Below are positions 35,710 through 45,848 of a stretch of 64,000 nucleotides of DNA, piece by piece. The notes beneath the pieces are model-generated. The model worked only from the letters and a program-made list of their open reading frames with translations. It was not told where the DNA came from and did no database searches. Both the position numbers and the translations under genes were made by a program. The first letter of the stretch is position 1, and every line of letters begins with the position of its first letter. Origin of the DNA: Lascolabacillus massiliensis (lineage in GTDB: Bacteria; Bacteroidota; Bacteroidia; Bacteroidales; Dysgonomonadaceae); assembly GCF_001282625.1 (NCBI RefSeq), contig NZ_CTEJ01000001.1:248001-312000 (forward strand), given 5' to 3'.

Positions 35710-37005
35710 TCATTTCCTATAGTCAATAACCCTTTTAGCTTTACCTTCTGATCGTTCAATCGTATTTGGTTCCACTAACCTGATCTTAGCTCCTATACCA
35801 AGCATACTTTTTATATTATTATCAATACGCCTTCTTATACCTTCGAGTTCACGAATACTATCTGACCAATTTTTCTGATCAACCTCTACCAAAATCTCCA
35901 TAGTGTCAAGGTTGTTTTCACGACGCACAATTATTTGATAATGAGGAGTTATTTCAGACATATCCATAAGTACAGATTCAATCTGTGAAGGAAATACATT
36001 CACACCCCTTATAATCAGCATGTCGTCAGTTCTTCCAAGACATTTTTCCATTCGGACAAGAGTACGTCCACAATCACATTTCTCTCTGTGCAACCTGGTT
36101 AAATCCCTTGTGCGATATCTTAACAAAGGCATTGCCATTTTACTCACAGTTGTGAATACAAGTTCACCAATCTCACCGTCAGGCAAAACTTCAAGAGTTT
36201 CAGGATCGATAATTTCTGGAATAAAATGATCCTCAAACACATGATTGCCACATTGACATTCACATTCCATTGATACTCCTGGTCCGATCACTTCACTCAA
36301 ACCATAAATATCAAAAGCTTTCAAACTCAGTAGATTCTCAATCTGACATCTTAGCTCATTAGTCCATGGTTCAGCTCCAAAAACACCAATACGCAGCTTA
36401 ATATCATCCGGAGAGATTCCATCATTTGCTATGCATTCACCCAGATGAGCAGCATAAGATGGAGTACAAGCGAGCACTGTAGCTTTGAAATCAGTCATAA
36501 ACTGAAGCTGTTTCTTAGTATTACCAGTGGAAATTGGAATTACAGTTGCACCTATCTTCTCAGCTCCGTAATGAAGTCCCAGACCACCCGTAAAAGGACC
36601 GTAGCCATAAGCAATCTGAATAGTGTCACCACTGTGAATACCAGCCATGGTAAGACTTCTGGCAACCACCTCAGCCCATACCTCTATATCCGAATGAGTA
36701 TAACCTACAACAGTTGGCTTTCCTGTTGTACCGCTGGAAGCATGGATTCTTACCACATCACTCTGAGGTACTGTAAACAAGCCAAATGGATAGTTATCTC
36801 TAAGATCATTTTTTGTAGTAAATGGCAGATCTTTTAGCTGCTCAATATCTTTTATATCATCAGGTTTAAGACCAATTTCGTCAAATTTCAGTCTGTAAAA
36901 CGGCACATTATTATACATGCGTTTTACCATGCAGTTAAACTTGCTACTTTGCAATTCCTGCATCTGTTCCCTTTCGGCACACTCTATTTCACGGTTCCAG
37001 ATCAT
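35710..37005 (-). CDS. Phenylacetate (arylacetate)--CoA ligase
   Basis: A 431-residue AMP-forming acyl-CoA ligase of the PaaK type. The start at 37005 is preferred because it follows the iorB stop by one base and begins [12 protein letters not shown], the usual PaaK opening; a frame seven codons longer overlaps iorB. The P-loop is [13 protein letters not shown], with [17 protein letters not shown] and [15 protein letters not shown] further on. Aerobic paa genes are absent. Coupled to iorAB, the enzyme may work in reverse to form arylacetate and ATP from arylacetyl-CoA, as in archaeal and anaerobic amino-acid fermentation (inference). Confidence 0.93.
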   Translation of the reverse strand: MIWNREIECAEREQMQELQSSKFNCMVKRMYNNVPFYRLKFDEIGLKPDDIKDIEQLKDLPFTTKNDLRDNYPFGLFTVPQSDVVRIHASSGTTGKPTVVGYTHSDIEVWAEVVARSLTMAGIHSGDTIQIAYGYGPFTGGLGLHYGAEKIGATVIPISTGNTKKQLQFMTDFKATVLACTPSYAAHLGECIANDGISPDDIKLRIGVFGAEPWTNELRCQIENLLSLKAFDIYGLSEVIGPGVSMECECQCGNHVFEDHFIPEIIDPETLEVLPDGEIGELVFTTVSKMAMPLLRYRTRDLTRLHREKCDCGRTLVRMEKCLGRTDDMLIIRGVNVFPSQIESVLMDMSEITPHYQIIVRRENNLDTMEILVEVDQKNWSDSIRELEGIRRRIDNNIKSMLGIGAKIRLVEPNTIERSEGKAKRVIDYRK

Positions 37006-37006
37006 T

Positions 37007-37582
37007 TTAATTCTTACATTTTTCAATACCTAATCTGAAAGCTTTCAGATTCATTTCCACTATTTTATCACCTTTCCTTTTGAAGAAAATTTCAATTGCT
37101 TTTTCCAGTTCTTCAGTCTCAATTCCCAAATATGGAGATGCAGCACCAAGCATTGCAATATTGTATGTTTTGGAACCACCTGCTTCCTGAGCAATTATTT
37201 TTGCATCAACTAAAAGATGTTTTGCAGACATCCTGATATTGTTTAGCAAATCATCAATATCGGGATAGTTACCAATATTCTCATACGGTTCAGTTGTAGT
37301 TACAATTATACCTTCCGGAGATAAAAAAGGGAGGTATCTAAGAGATTCCATAGGCTCAATAGAAAGAATCAGATCAGCTTTTCCAAGAGGTATAAGATCA
37401 GAGTATATTTCTTTAGATGATATACGCAAATGAGATTCTACAGCACCACCACGCTGACTCATTCCATGTACTTCAGCCTGCTTAAGGTTTAGTCCCAGGT
37501 TCATTGCTGCCAGGTCAATAATAGAGGCAATAGTAAGTATCCCTTGGCCTCCCACACCAGCTATAATAATATTTTTTTGCAT
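37007..37582 (-). CDS. iorB: Indolepyruvate:ferredoxin oxidoreductase, beta subunit
   Basis: A 191-residue gamma-type domain protein of 2-oxoacid:ferredoxin oxidoreductases. It starts with [17 protein letters not shown], then [19 protein letters not shown], both standard for IorB. With IorA it decarboxylates aryl-pyruvates to aryl-acetyl-CoA while reducing ferredoxin. The gene starts 13 bases after iorA and its stop is one base from the start of the CoA ligase, so the three are translationally close-coupled. Confidence 0.95.
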   Translation of the reverse strand: MQKNIIIAGVGGQGILTIASIIDLAAMNLGLNLKQAEVHGMSQRGGAVESHLRISSKEIYSDLIPLGKADLILSIEPMESLRYLPFLSPEGIIVTTTEPYENIGNYPDIDDLLNNIRMSAKHLLVDAKIIAQEAGGSKTYNIAMLGAASPYLGIETEELEKAIEIFFKRKGDKIVEMNLKAFRLGIEKCKN

Positions 37583-37595
37583 TTATAATTTTAAG

Positions 37596-39191
37596 TTACT
37601 CAATTTCAATTGCCTGTTTCCTGTTCTTTTTTAATGTCTGAACACACTCCCTCTGAGAAATAATTACAGAGACACCGTTATATTCAAACTCCTCCCGAAG
37701 AATAGCAATATTCTCCTCGAGATTTTTTTTCAGAGGTTTAATTACTCTTATATGATCCTCTTCAACACCTATACCTTTGCATATGTCGAAGAATTTGCCT
37801 GTACCGGCAGAATCCTGACCACCGGTCATTGCTGTAGTATCATTATCCGAAATAATTACTGTCACAGGAGATTTATCATTAACAGCATCGAGCAAGCCGG
37901 TCATCCCCGAGTGAGTAAAAGTGGAGTCGCCAATAACACATACTGCCGGTCGCATTCCCGCATCAGCAGCCCCTTTAGCCATTGTTATCGAGGCACCCAT
38001 ATCAACACATGTACTTATACTACTATAAGGGGGAAGCGCACCCAAAGTATAACAACCAATATCACCAAATATCTGTTTCTGTGAATAGTTTTCCATTACC
38101 ATATTGATAGCTTCAAAAAGATCACGGTGACTACAACCCTGGCATAGCATAGGTGGTCTGCCTACAACAATATCAGGCACATTCTGAATACTAGAAGATT
38201 TTACTCCTAATGCTTTTGCAATAACATTTGGAGATAGTTCCCCTGTTCTTGGCAATATGCCATCCAGTCTCCCGCGAAACTTTTTATTTCCCAGATAACC
38301 TTTCAGAAGCTCTTCAAGTACAGGATAACCCTCTTCTACAATAAGTATTTCTGAGTATCTGTCACAAAACTCCCTGATAGTTTGTTTTGGCATAGGATAT
38401 TGAGATATCTTTAGAACAGGAGTATTTAATCTGAATGCATCAATTACCTCCATTACATAATTAAACCCTATTCCAAAAGCTATAACAGCACTGGAGCCAA
38501 TACCCTCAATAACTCTGTTAAACCTGGATTTTTCAGAAAGTGAGATTAATGTCTCCTGTTTTTTAAGTAATCCCTGATAGTTCTTGCGGGCATTTGCTGG
38601 CAACAATATCCACTTACCATCTATAGGAGAAGGATTAAGGTCGTTTTGTTCGCGAGGGTTCTGTCTGATAACAACCGATCGTGAATGCGACAAACGTGTT
38701 GGAATACGTAATAGTACAGGTAATTCCATTTTCTCCGACAAATCAAAACCATATCTGGTCATGTCGTAAGCTTCCTGCTGATTAGATGGTTCAAGTACAG
38801 GAATCATTGCAAACTTACCATAAACCCTGCTATCTTGTTCATTCTGAGATGAGTGCATTGATGGGTCATCGGCAACAACAATTACCAATCCTCCATTTAC
38901 ACCTGTAATAGATGAGTTCATAAAAGCATCAGCGGCAACGTTTAGTCCAACATGCTTCATACAGACCAAACTCCTTTTACCTGCATAGGACATGCCAAGA
39001 GCAGATTCATAAGCTGTTTTCTCGTTAGCCGACCATGATGAACGAACTCTGGTTTTTGTACTTTGTGGAGATTTTTGAATAAATTCCGTTATCTCAGTAG
39101 ATGGAGTGCCCGGGTAAGCGTAAACACCTGATATACCTCCATCCAAAGCTGCCTGAGCAATCGCCTCAGCACCTAGAAGTAGTTGTTTCAT
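37596..39191 (-). CDS. iorA: Indolepyruvate:ferredoxin oxidoreductase, alpha subunit, without the ferredoxin domain
   Basis: A 531-residue TPP enzyme. The N-terminal half has the pyrimidine-binding domain (ALDGGISGVYAYPGTPSTEI). The C-terminal half has GCSHRDLFEAIN, the cluster-related DIGCYTLG, and the TPP/Mg motif GDSTFTHSGMTGLLDAVN. It ends RECVQTLKKNRKQAIEIE, just where longer IorA proteins continue into a 2[4Fe-4S] ferredoxin domain with CxxCxxCxxxCP repeats; no such motif follows. The transfer partner must therefore be external. First gene of a five-gene fermentation cluster, with a -7 box upstream. Confidence 0.94.
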   Translation of the reverse strand: MKQLLLGAEAIAQAALDGGISGVYAYPGTPSTEITEFIQKSPQSTKTRVRSSWSANEKTAYESALGMSYAGKRSLVCMKHVGLNVAADAFMNSSITGVNGGLVIVVADDPSMHSSQNEQDSRVYGKFAMIPVLEPSNQQEAYDMTRYGFDLSEKMELPVLLRIPTRLSHSRSVVIRQNPREQNDLNPSPIDGKWILLPANARKNYQGLLKKQETLISLSEKSRFNRVIEGIGSSAVIAFGIGFNYVMEVIDAFRLNTPVLKISQYPMPKQTIREFCDRYSEILIVEEGYPVLEELLKGYLGNKKFRGRLDGILPRTGELSPNVIAKALGVKSSSIQNVPDIVVGRPPMLCQGCSHRDLFEAINMVMENYSQKQIFGDIGCYTLGALPPYSSISTCVDMGASITMAKGAADAGMRPAVCVIGDSTFTHSGMTGLLDAVNDKSPVTVIISDNDTTAMTGGQDSAGTGKFFDICKGIGVEEDHIRVIKPLKKNLEENIAILREEFEYNGVSVIISQRECVQTLKKNRKQAIEIE

Positions 39192-39252
39192 TATTATTAA
39201 TAAAAACCTGTGTTAATAATTCGTTTTATAAGTAAAACGAGGTTTATGATTA

Positions 39253-39260
39253 CAAAATTA
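39253..39260 (-). promoter_or_regulatory. -7 box upstream of iorA
   Basis: On the minus strand TAATTTTG fits TAnnTTTG perfectly, 61 bases from the iorA start. No matching -33 TTTG at the usual spacing was seen. Confidence 0.45.
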
Positions 39261-39360
39261 CTAAAAATAAAGTATTAACGCTATAAATGATCAAAAAGAT
39301 AGAAGATTAGATTATAAAGTTGCATTTCCAGACGAAACAAAGCATTCAATTTAAACACAC

Positions 39361-39390
39361 AAAAAAAGCGAATCCTTTTGAGATTCGCTT
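39361..39390 (-). terminator. Rho-independent terminator after pnp
   Basis: On the minus strand AAGCGAATC pairs with GATTCGCTT around a seven-base loop, then a run of seven T. It lies 35 bases beyond the pnp stop. Confidence 0.85.
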
Positions 39391-39425
39391 ATATAATAAG
39401 TAAAAAGTATGCTTACCCTTAAATT

Positions 39426-41561
39426 CTAATTTTTATCTTCCTTTGCAGGACGTGGTAATAAAACTTTACGTGAAAGTTTAAATTTACCTGATCTGGAGTC
39501 GATATCAATCAATTTAACATCTATCTTATCACCCTCTTTTATACCGGTATCCTCGATAGACTCAAATCTTTGCCAGTCAACTTCAGAAATATGCAACAAT
39601 CCATCTTTGCCTGGGAGGAATTCACAGAATAAACCATAAGGCATTACTGATCTTACAGTTGCTTTGTAAACTTCACCTACTTCAGGAACAGCAACGATAC
39701 CTTTAATTTTGTTCATTGCAGCATCGATTGATGCTTTATTAGTAGCAGATACTTCAACGCGACCTTTATTATTCACCTCTTCAATAGTGATAGTAGCTCC
39801 TGTCTCTTCCTGAATGCCCTGTATAATTTTTCCGCTTGGTCCAATTACAGCACCTATAAAGTCTTTAGGGATTTCTATCACCTCGATACGTGGAGCATGA
39901 GGTTTCATATCTGCACGTGGTTCAGAGATGGTCTCCATCATTTTACTCATGATATGCTCACGGCCAGCTTTTGCCTGTGCCAGAGCCTCTTCGAGTATCT
40001 CATAAGATAGACCATCTACTTTAATATCCATCTGAGTAGCAGTTATCCCGTCAAGAGTACCGCATACCTTGAAGTCCATATCACCAAGATGATCCTCATC
40101 TCCAAGAATATCAGAAAGAATAGCATACTTCTGACCTTTGTTTTCAGAGATAAGACCCATTGCTATACCACTTACTGGTTTCTTAATCTTAACTCCTGCA
40201 TCCATAAGGGCAAGAGTACCTGCACAAACAGTAGCCATTGACGAAGAACCATTTGATTCAAGAATATCAGAAACCACACGTACAACATATGGGTAATCAT
40301 CAGGTATCATTCTCTTAAGAGCTCTGTTTGCAAGATTACCGTGACCTATTTCACGACGGCCGGTGCCTCGTTGTGGACGAGCTTCGCCTGTTGAGAAAGG
40401 AGGGAAGTTGTAATGCAGCAGGAAGCGGTCGGTATCATGTACCAAAGCATCATCTACCATTTTCTCATCCAGTTTGGTGCCAAGCGTTACAGTTGTAAGT
40501 GATTGAGTTTCACCACGTGTAAACAGTGCAGCACCGTGAGGTCCCGGAATAAAGTCAACTTCACTCCAGATAGGACGAATCTCGGTAGTTTTACGACCAT
40601 CAAGTCGTTTGCCCTCATCCAGAATACAGCGGCGCATTGCCTCTTTTTCCACATCGTGATAATAACGAGAAATAAGAGGAAGTTTCTCTTCTCTTTCCTC
40701 TTCAGGAATTGTTTCAATAAAATTATTCAGAATAGCCTCAAAAGCATCAATACGCTCATGTTTGTTTGGATTTTGAGAAGCTGCTACAGCATAAGCTTGC
40801 TGATAGCAAGTGTCCCAAACAAGTTTGCGTAACTCTTCGTCTTTATCTTCATGACTATATTCACGTTTTACAGTTTTTCCAACAGCTTCAGTCAGTTCGA
40901 TCTGAACAAGACAATGTTTTTTTATCTCCTCATGAGCAAACTTGATAGCATCCAGTAACTCTGCTTCTGACACTTCATTCATTTCACCCTCAACCATCAT
41001 AATATTATCCATGGTGGCACCAACCATGATGTCAAGATCGGCTTTTTGAAGCTCTTTGAAAGTAGGATTTATAACAAGCTTTCCATCAATACGAGCAACG
41101 CGTACTTCAGAGATTGGTCCATTGAAAGGTATATCAGAAACAGCCAGAGCAGCAGAAGCAGCCAAACCAGCCAGTGCATCAGGCATATCTTCACCATTTG
41201 AAGAGAAAAGTATGACGTTCACAAAAACATCAGCATGATAATCATCAGGAAAAAGAGGACGTAAAACGCGGTCGATAAGTCTGCTCGTTAATATTTCAGA
41301 GTCAGAAGGTCTTCCTTCACGTTTCAGAAAACCTCCGGGAAAACGTCCAGCAGAAGCAAATTTTTCTCTATATTCCACCTGAAGTGGCATAAAATCAGTT
41401 CCCGGTGTAGCATCTTTGGCAGCACAAACAGTTGCAAGCAGCATGGTATCACCCATACGCAGCGTAACGGATCCGTCAGCCTGTTTAGCTAACTTTCCCG
41501 TTTCCAGCGTTATCTCACGTCCGTCTGACAGTTGGATACGCTTAATTATTGGATTCGTCAT
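39426..41561 (-). CDS. pnp: Polyribonucleotide nucleotidyltransferase (PNPase)
   Basis: A 711-residue exoribonuclease: two RNase PH-like domains (about 10-230 and 310-550) joined by a helical domain, then a KH domain ([18 protein letters not shown], about 565-625) and an S1 domain ([19 protein letters not shown] to the C-terminus). The second core has [18 protein letters not shown] and [13 protein letters not shown], used in phosphate and catalytic contacts. It degrades RNA 3' to 5' with phosphate. A single-gene unit with its own -7 box (TACCTTTG) and terminator. Confidence 0.98.
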   Translation of the reverse strand: MTNPIIKRIQLSDGREITLETGKLAKQADGSVTLRMGDTMLLATVCAAKDATPGTDFMPLQVEYREKFASAGRFPGGFLKREGRPSDSEILTSRLIDRVLRPLFPDDYHADVFVNVILFSSNGEDMPDALAGLAASAALAVSDIPFNGPISEVRVARIDGKLVINPTFKELQKADLDIMVGATMDNIMMVEGEMNEVSEAELLDAIKFAHEEIKKHCLVQIELTEAVGKTVKREYSHEDKDEELRKLVWDTCYQQAYAVAASQNPNKHERIDAFEAILNNFIETIPEEEREEKLPLISRYYHDVEKEAMRRCILDEGKRLDGRKTTEIRPIWSEVDFIPGPHGAALFTRGETQSLTTVTLGTKLDEKMVDDALVHDTDRFLLHYNFPPFSTGEARPQRGTGRREIGHGNLANRALKRMIPDDYPYVVRVVSDILESNGSSSMATVCAGTLALMDAGVKIKKPVSGIAMGLISENKGQKYAILSDILGDEDHLGDMDFKVCGTLDGITATQMDIKVDGLSYEILEEALAQAKAGREHIMSKMMETISEPRADMKPHAPRIEVIEIPKDFIGAVIGPSGKIIQGIQEETGATITIEEVNNKGRVEVSATNKASIDAAMNKIKGIVAVPEVGEVYKATVRSVMPYGLFCEFLPGKDGLLHISEVDWQRFESIEDTGIKEGDKIDVKLIDIDSRSGKFKLSRKVLLPRPAKEDKN

Positions 41562-41598
41562 AAATAAAATATGTTATTTTCTATACATAAAATTCTCA

Positions 41599-41606
41599 CA
41601 AAGGTA
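41599..41606 (-). promoter_or_regulatory. -7 box of the pnp promoter
   Basis: On the minus strand TACCTTTG is a perfect TAnnTTTG element 38 bases before the pnp start codon. Confidence 0.55.
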
Positions 41607-41659
41607 CACAAAGTTTTGGTTTTATGGGACATCGAAATTATAAAATTGACTGCTCAGAT

Positions 41660-41695
41660 AAAAAAACACAGGAATGCCTGATAAGGACATTCCTG
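41660..41695 (-). terminator. Rho-independent terminator after the OmpA-like gene
   Basis: On the minus strand CAGGAATG pairs with CATTCCTG, with a further inner CCT/AGG pairing, followed by GT and a run of seven T. Confidence 0.85.
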
Positions 41696-41763
41696 CTTTC
41701 CGGAACATAAATTTAAGTATGTACTGTTATTGTAACATGTTTAATTATATTTTCCGGGAAATC

Positions 41764-42864
41764 TTATTTTGCCACTTCAACACGACGAGCCTTGATAGTC
41801 AAAGCTTCGTTACCCGAAGTTTTAGGATCCTTACCTTCACCAGAAGTAGTCATTCTTGAAGCTGCAATACCCTGTTTTATGAGATAATTTTTGACAGCCT
41901 CGGCACGACGCAGAGATAAACCATCATTATAATCATTAGGACCATAATGGTCAGTATATCCTGTAATTACCACATTGGTGTCATCAAATTCCTTAAGTAC
42001 AGAAACAATGGTATTAAGTTCCTCTGCATATTCCTCAGCATCTACTACATCACTGTCAAATTTGAAATAGATAGCAGGTAGTGCAGGAAATTCCTTTACA
42101 ACAGGAGCTGGAGCTGGTGCGGGAGCTGGAGTTGGTGCAGGAGCAGGAGCAGGAGCTGGTGCAGGAGCAGGAGGATCATAATAAACAGGCTCAGTACGAG
42201 TATATGATTTTCCAAGATTAATTTTAAAGCCAGCCAGAGCATTAAACTGCCAGTCCGGATTATCAGCCCTTTTTGAATTGAAGTGGTCAGACAATACGTT
42301 AGCGTTACCCTCAATCATAAAAGAAACAGCATCACTCAGTTTGAAATCAAAACCAAGACCAAACCTTCCACCCGGGAAACCCTTATTGTCCTGCCAAAGA
42401 TATTCAAGGTCATAAGTACCAGTATTAAGCACATTAGCCTCATCATTTTCGAAGCCATAAGCGTAAGCACCACCGGCAAACAGGTAAGGATTAAACACTC
42501 TGTCGGGGTTAAATCCACTAAACATAGACCTCAAATCGAGCATCAGATCCAGGTTAGCCTGCACAAATTTAAATGAGTAGAGTTGAGCAGGAGCAACCCA
42601 GCCACCTTTTCCTTGCCATCCCGAAGCACCCAGGCGCATACCGAAAGCAGGTGTAAATTTATATCCAAAGTTAAGTGCCGCAGCAGGTGAAAGCAAGTCT
42701 GTAAATTCAACCTCACCCAGAGTATGAGCTGCACCACCCTGTAATTGAAGGAAAGCATGAGGTTTAAACTCAGTTTTTCCCTCCTCTTTTATTTTTCTGT
42801 CTTGCGAGAATGCTGCCACAGATAACAATAGGAAAGCAGCAACCATAAAAATAAATTTCTTCAT
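41764..42864 (-). CDS. OmpA-family outer-membrane protein
   Basis: A 366-residue protein from ATG at 42864; a frame 13 codons longer would disrupt the signal peptide. Signal peptide about 1-20 (FIFMVAAFLLLSVAAFSQ). A beta-barrel domain (about 25-225) is followed by a Pro-Ala repeat linker (about 230-255) and a C-terminal OmpA-like peptidoglycan-binding domain. The latter has IYFKFDSDVVD, ITGYTDHYGPNDYND, LSLRRAEAVKNYL and ends near ARRVEVAK. It links the outer membrane to the cell wall. A single gene between terminators, probably highly expressed. Confidence 0.93.
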   Translation of the reverse strand: MKKFIFMVAAFLLLSVAAFSQDRKIKEEGKTEFKPHAFLQLQGGAAHTLGEVEFTDLLSPAAALNFGYKFTPAFGMRLGASGWQGKGGWVAPAQLYSFKFVQANLDLMLDLRSMFSGFNPDRVFNPYLFAGGAYAYGFENDEANVLNTGTYDLEYLWQDNKGFPGGRFGLGFDFKLSDAVSFMIEGNANVLSDHFNSKRADNPDWQFNALAGFKINLGKSYTRTEPVYYDPPAPAPAPAPAPAPTPAPAPAPAPVVKEFPALPAIYFKFDSDVVDAEEYAEELNTIVSVLKEFDDTNVVITGYTDHYGPNDYNDGLSLRRAEAVKNYLIKQGIAASRMTTSGEGKDPKTSGNEALTIKARRVEVAK

Positions 42865-42944
42865 ATTATAGGTTTTAAAAATTAAGTGTAATAAAATGGT
42901 CATTTTTTATTAAAAACAGACACCATGCTTATTAACTAAACAAA

Positions 42945-42976
42945 GTAGGAGGAACCTACATTGGTTTCCTCCTACT
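42945..42976 (-). terminator. Terminator after the large coiled-coil lipoprotein gene
   Basis: AGTAGGAGGAAACC pairs with GGTTCCTCCTACT on the minus strand (one bulge), 26 bases past the stop, followed by TTGTTTAG. The stem is strong but the T-run is weak. Confidence 0.7.
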
Positions 42977-43001
42977 AAGAAATTATTTAAATTAAACTTA
43001 A

Positions 43002-45779
43002 TTAATTACGTGTAAGAACTGTCATTGGAAGTTCAATTACTACTTCATGTCCGTACATATCTAACATAGTAATAACAAGCGTAGATAGCACGTTTGCAGT
43101 AGGATTAGTTGAATCAGAAGCTTGAGTTAGTACAATATTGCCACCAACTATTTCAGCAGTGAAGTACTCTTCAATTTCTGTTCCATTGCTATAAAGTTTA
43201 GCATCTTCTAATACCAAGCTTCCCTTGTAAGGTTCGCTTAATGGTGCGTTGTAAATATTATCTCTTTCACTTACACCATAGATATGAGCTAAATCAATTG
43301 TAACATCAGAACCATAAACTATTTGAGTATTATATGGCAGAGGATCACTTGCAGCTAGTCCTAATTGAGCTCTTGTAGCCCAATTCCAAGAGTAAGTATC
43401 ATTGTAGATATTACTAAATATAGTTGGGAAGTTTGCAACTTCTATTACATAGTCTTCACCTTCTTCAAGTTCAGTTGAGATTTCACCATAATTGTAAACA
43501 ACAGATGTTTCATGTTCTGTTTCATTATCGATAAATTCTTTGGCTACAATTAAAGTTTCATTTCCAGGAGTAACAATTAGGTTACCAACTGTAGTAGCAT
43601 TAACTCTTAAGGCATTAGCAAAGATAACATCAAAGTTATCAACACCTGTTAAAGCATCTCCTATAAAGTTGAATACTTGACTAAGTGCCATACTACCGTG
43701 AGTAGCATCTGGTGCTGTCCAATCTTCCACATCTTCGAACATTGGTATTAAATAACTTCTGTAAATTCCATCACTTCCTAATTGGTTAGTCTTGATAGAG
43801 AAACCTGAAGGAGAAGTTGTAGGAAGTTCTTTCTTGAATGTAACCTTTAATGTAGCAATAACATGACCTGTTCCATTCTTAATTACAAGTGTACCATTAT
43901 ATACCTTATCATCTTCGTATGCTAACCAGCTTAAAGCTGTAGGTACAGTATGGATAGTTGTAACATCTTCGAAATCTACATTGGTAACATCACCACCATC
44001 AGTTGAGAATAATTCACCGTCAGCATCTTTTAATACAACATGGAATGCAGGTGTACCTTCAATTTCGTTTTCATCTACATCTGTTGTCCATTCATAAGTT
44101 GCAGCACCTGTTAAAGCAGTTAGAGTTTTAGCAACATTTGCTGATATTGTACCATCAACTGCCTCACCTACAGGAGTGATAACAGTATTAACTGTACCCC
44201 AATCTGCACCTTCTACTCCAAGACTTACGTAGAATGCTTTTCCATCAGGATCAACTAATGTTCCATCATAGTTTACAGCAAATACACGGAAACCAATTAT
44301 ATCATTAATAGCACTAGCGTTATTGATAACGATTTCGGTTTCAGTTCCTTCTACAACTGTGTTAAGTCCTGAATAACTGTAGCTCTGCCATGCATTCCAC
44401 TCAGAAGGAGCAGACTCGATAGCATTTTCTTTAAAATCAAGAGTTACATACATAGCTCTGATAGACTCAGTATATTCGCCTGTCAATTCAATTTTCATTG
44501 GTACACCCTGAACAGCTGGGTAAACAGGTTCCTGAGAACGATCATCACCTACTGTAGTGTTACCTGTAATAACTGGTTGAGCATAGCCGTCCCATACCAA
44601 TTCTTCATAAGTAATACCATCTTCTTTTAAACTTAAACTACCATCAATCGCACGGTTATTGATTCCGGCAACATCTGTTTCATCAACCAAAAATTCTAGC
44701 TCACTAGCTCTATCAAATTCTTCACTTGTATTTATCGAAATTACAAAGTCTGAAATAATAAAGCGACTGTCAGCATCCTCAGCTTCATCAACACTGTTTT
44801 CTATTACTAAAGCGAAAAGATAATGACCTTCAGAATCTTCTTCTACTCCATAATCAAGATATTTACCTTCACCGTAAGTTAATTCTGCTAATTCTTCCAG
44901 ATCAGCTGTCTGAGACAGTTCAAACCATACATACCAAAGTCCGTTAGCTGTAGGTGTTGCACGAGTTGTAATCGTTGCAAAATCACCCCATGGATCTACC
45001 AATAATGGATTTGCACGTTCAGCTTTTACAGCTTTCAGATAATTATTTATTTCTGTATTGTTATCTCCGCGAATCAAAGAAATTTGATCAAGCATTTTAC
45101 TCAAATCGGCATTTGCAGGACTAACCTTAACAATAATCTTCTGAGCTTGAGAAGCAAGTCTTTGTCCTTCAACAAAAGTTATAGCATTGTTGATTCCTGT
45201 TGAGAAAACGTAATCAACTACTTCTGTTGTTGTTGAGTAATCAAGGAATCTGTATCTTTCATAATCGTCATAAACGAAGTCAAAAGATACTTCAGTGATC
45301 ATACTGTTAACCTTAGCAAATGAAAGGGTGCCCAATTGTTCAGTTATTGCTAAAATATCTTCTTTAATAGCATCTAACTTTGCATTTTGTGCTGTTTCCA
45401 GTTCATCAATTAAACCTTGAATACGCGCTTCAAGACCATCTAACGTTTCCAGTTCTTCTTTAATATCAGCTATTTCAGCCACGAGTTCCTCAATCTCTTC
45501 TTCAAGAGCTGCGATAGACTCTGAATCACCTGCAGCCTGAGCTACTGCTAATGCTTCGTTAGCTTTTGCAAGAGCATCGTTGGCAGACGATTGTGCAGCT
45601 GTAGCTGCGCTCTGAGCTGCAGTTACAGTTGACTGTAATGAAGTAAGGTCGCTTTTTACTGCTGTAACCTGATTGTCCAGACCACTGATGTCATCATCAT
45701 AATCTTTACAAGATGTCATTGTAACCAATGCACCGATAACTGCAAAGACAAAAAAATTGAAAAATAACTTTTTTTTCAT
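43002..45779 (-). CDS. Large acidic lipoprotein with N-terminal coiled coil, unknown function
   Basis: A 925-residue protein starting MKKKLFFNFFVFAVIGALV, with a lipobox TMTSC at about residue 24 followed by DYDDDI, an acidic export signal common in Bacteroidota surface lipoproteins. Residues 30-160 are a long Ala/Glu/Leu coiled coil (ALAKANEALAVAQAAG and similar). The remaining 750 residues are beta-rich, very acidic, and almost free of Cys; no enzyme motif is visible. It resembles in architecture the abundant surface or S-layer-like proteins of this phylum, but that is inference. It follows the unknown 209-residue gene by 69 bases on the same strand, with no -7 box in the gap, so co-transcription with the HU-HIG gene is plausible. 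Confidence 0.75.
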   Translation of the reverse strand: MKKKLFFNFFVFAVIGALVTMTSCKDYDDDISGLDNQVTAVKSDLTSLQSTVTAAQSAATAAQSSANDALAKANEALAVAQAAGDSESIAALEEEIEELVAEIADIKEELETLDGLEARIQGLIDELETAQNAKLDAIKEDILAITEQLGTLSFAKVNSMITEVSFDFVYDDYERYRFLDYSTTTEVVDYVFSTGINNAITFVEGQRLASQAQKIIVKVSPANADLSKMLDQISLIRGDNNTEINNYLKAVKAERANPLLVDPWGDFATITTRATPTANGLWYVWFELSQTADLEELAELTYGEGKYLDYGVEEDSEGHYLFALVIENSVDEAEDADSRFIISDFVISINTSEEFDRASELEFLVDETDVAGINNRAIDGSLSLKEDGITYEELVWDGYAQPVITGNTTVGDDRSQEPVYPAVQGVPMKIELTGEYTESIRAMYVTLDFKENAIESAPSEWNAWQSYSYSGLNTVVEGTETEIVINNASAINDIIGFRVFAVNYDGTLVDPDGKAFYVSLGVEGADWGTVNTVITPVGEAVDGTISANVAKTLTALTGAATYEWTTDVDENEIEGTPAFHVVLKDADGELFSTDGGDVTNVDFEDVTTIHTVPTALSWLAYEDDKVYNGTLVIKNGTGHVIATLKVTFKKELPTTSPSGFSIKTNQLGSDGIYRSYLIPMFEDVEDWTAPDATHGSMALSQVFNFIGDALTGVDNFDVIFANALRVNATTVGNLIVTPGNETLIVAKEFIDNETEHETSVVYNYGEISTELEEGEDYVIEVANFPTIFSNIYNDTYSWNWATRAQLGLAASDPLPYNTQIVYGSDVTIDLAHIYGVSERDNIYNAPLSEPYKGSLVLEDAKLYSNGTEIEEYFTAEIVGGNIVLTQASDSTNPTANVLSTLVITMLDMYGHEVVIELPMTVLTRN

Positions 45780-45848
45780 ACACTAAAAAATTTAAAAAAT
45801 AATAAATTAAGATATTTCACTAGGTGTTTCTATTTGTTAGAAATTGTT

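Noticed and set aside
35710-37026. Longer start for the arylacetate-CoA ligase overlapping iorB
   Set aside because: The ATG at 37005 sits one base from the iorB stop and gives the usual N-terminus.
42096-42314. Leu/Pro-rich frame opposite or overlapping the Pro-Ala linker of the OmpA-like gene
   Set aside because: It is an alternative reading frame through the repetitive linker DNA, with no signal of its own.
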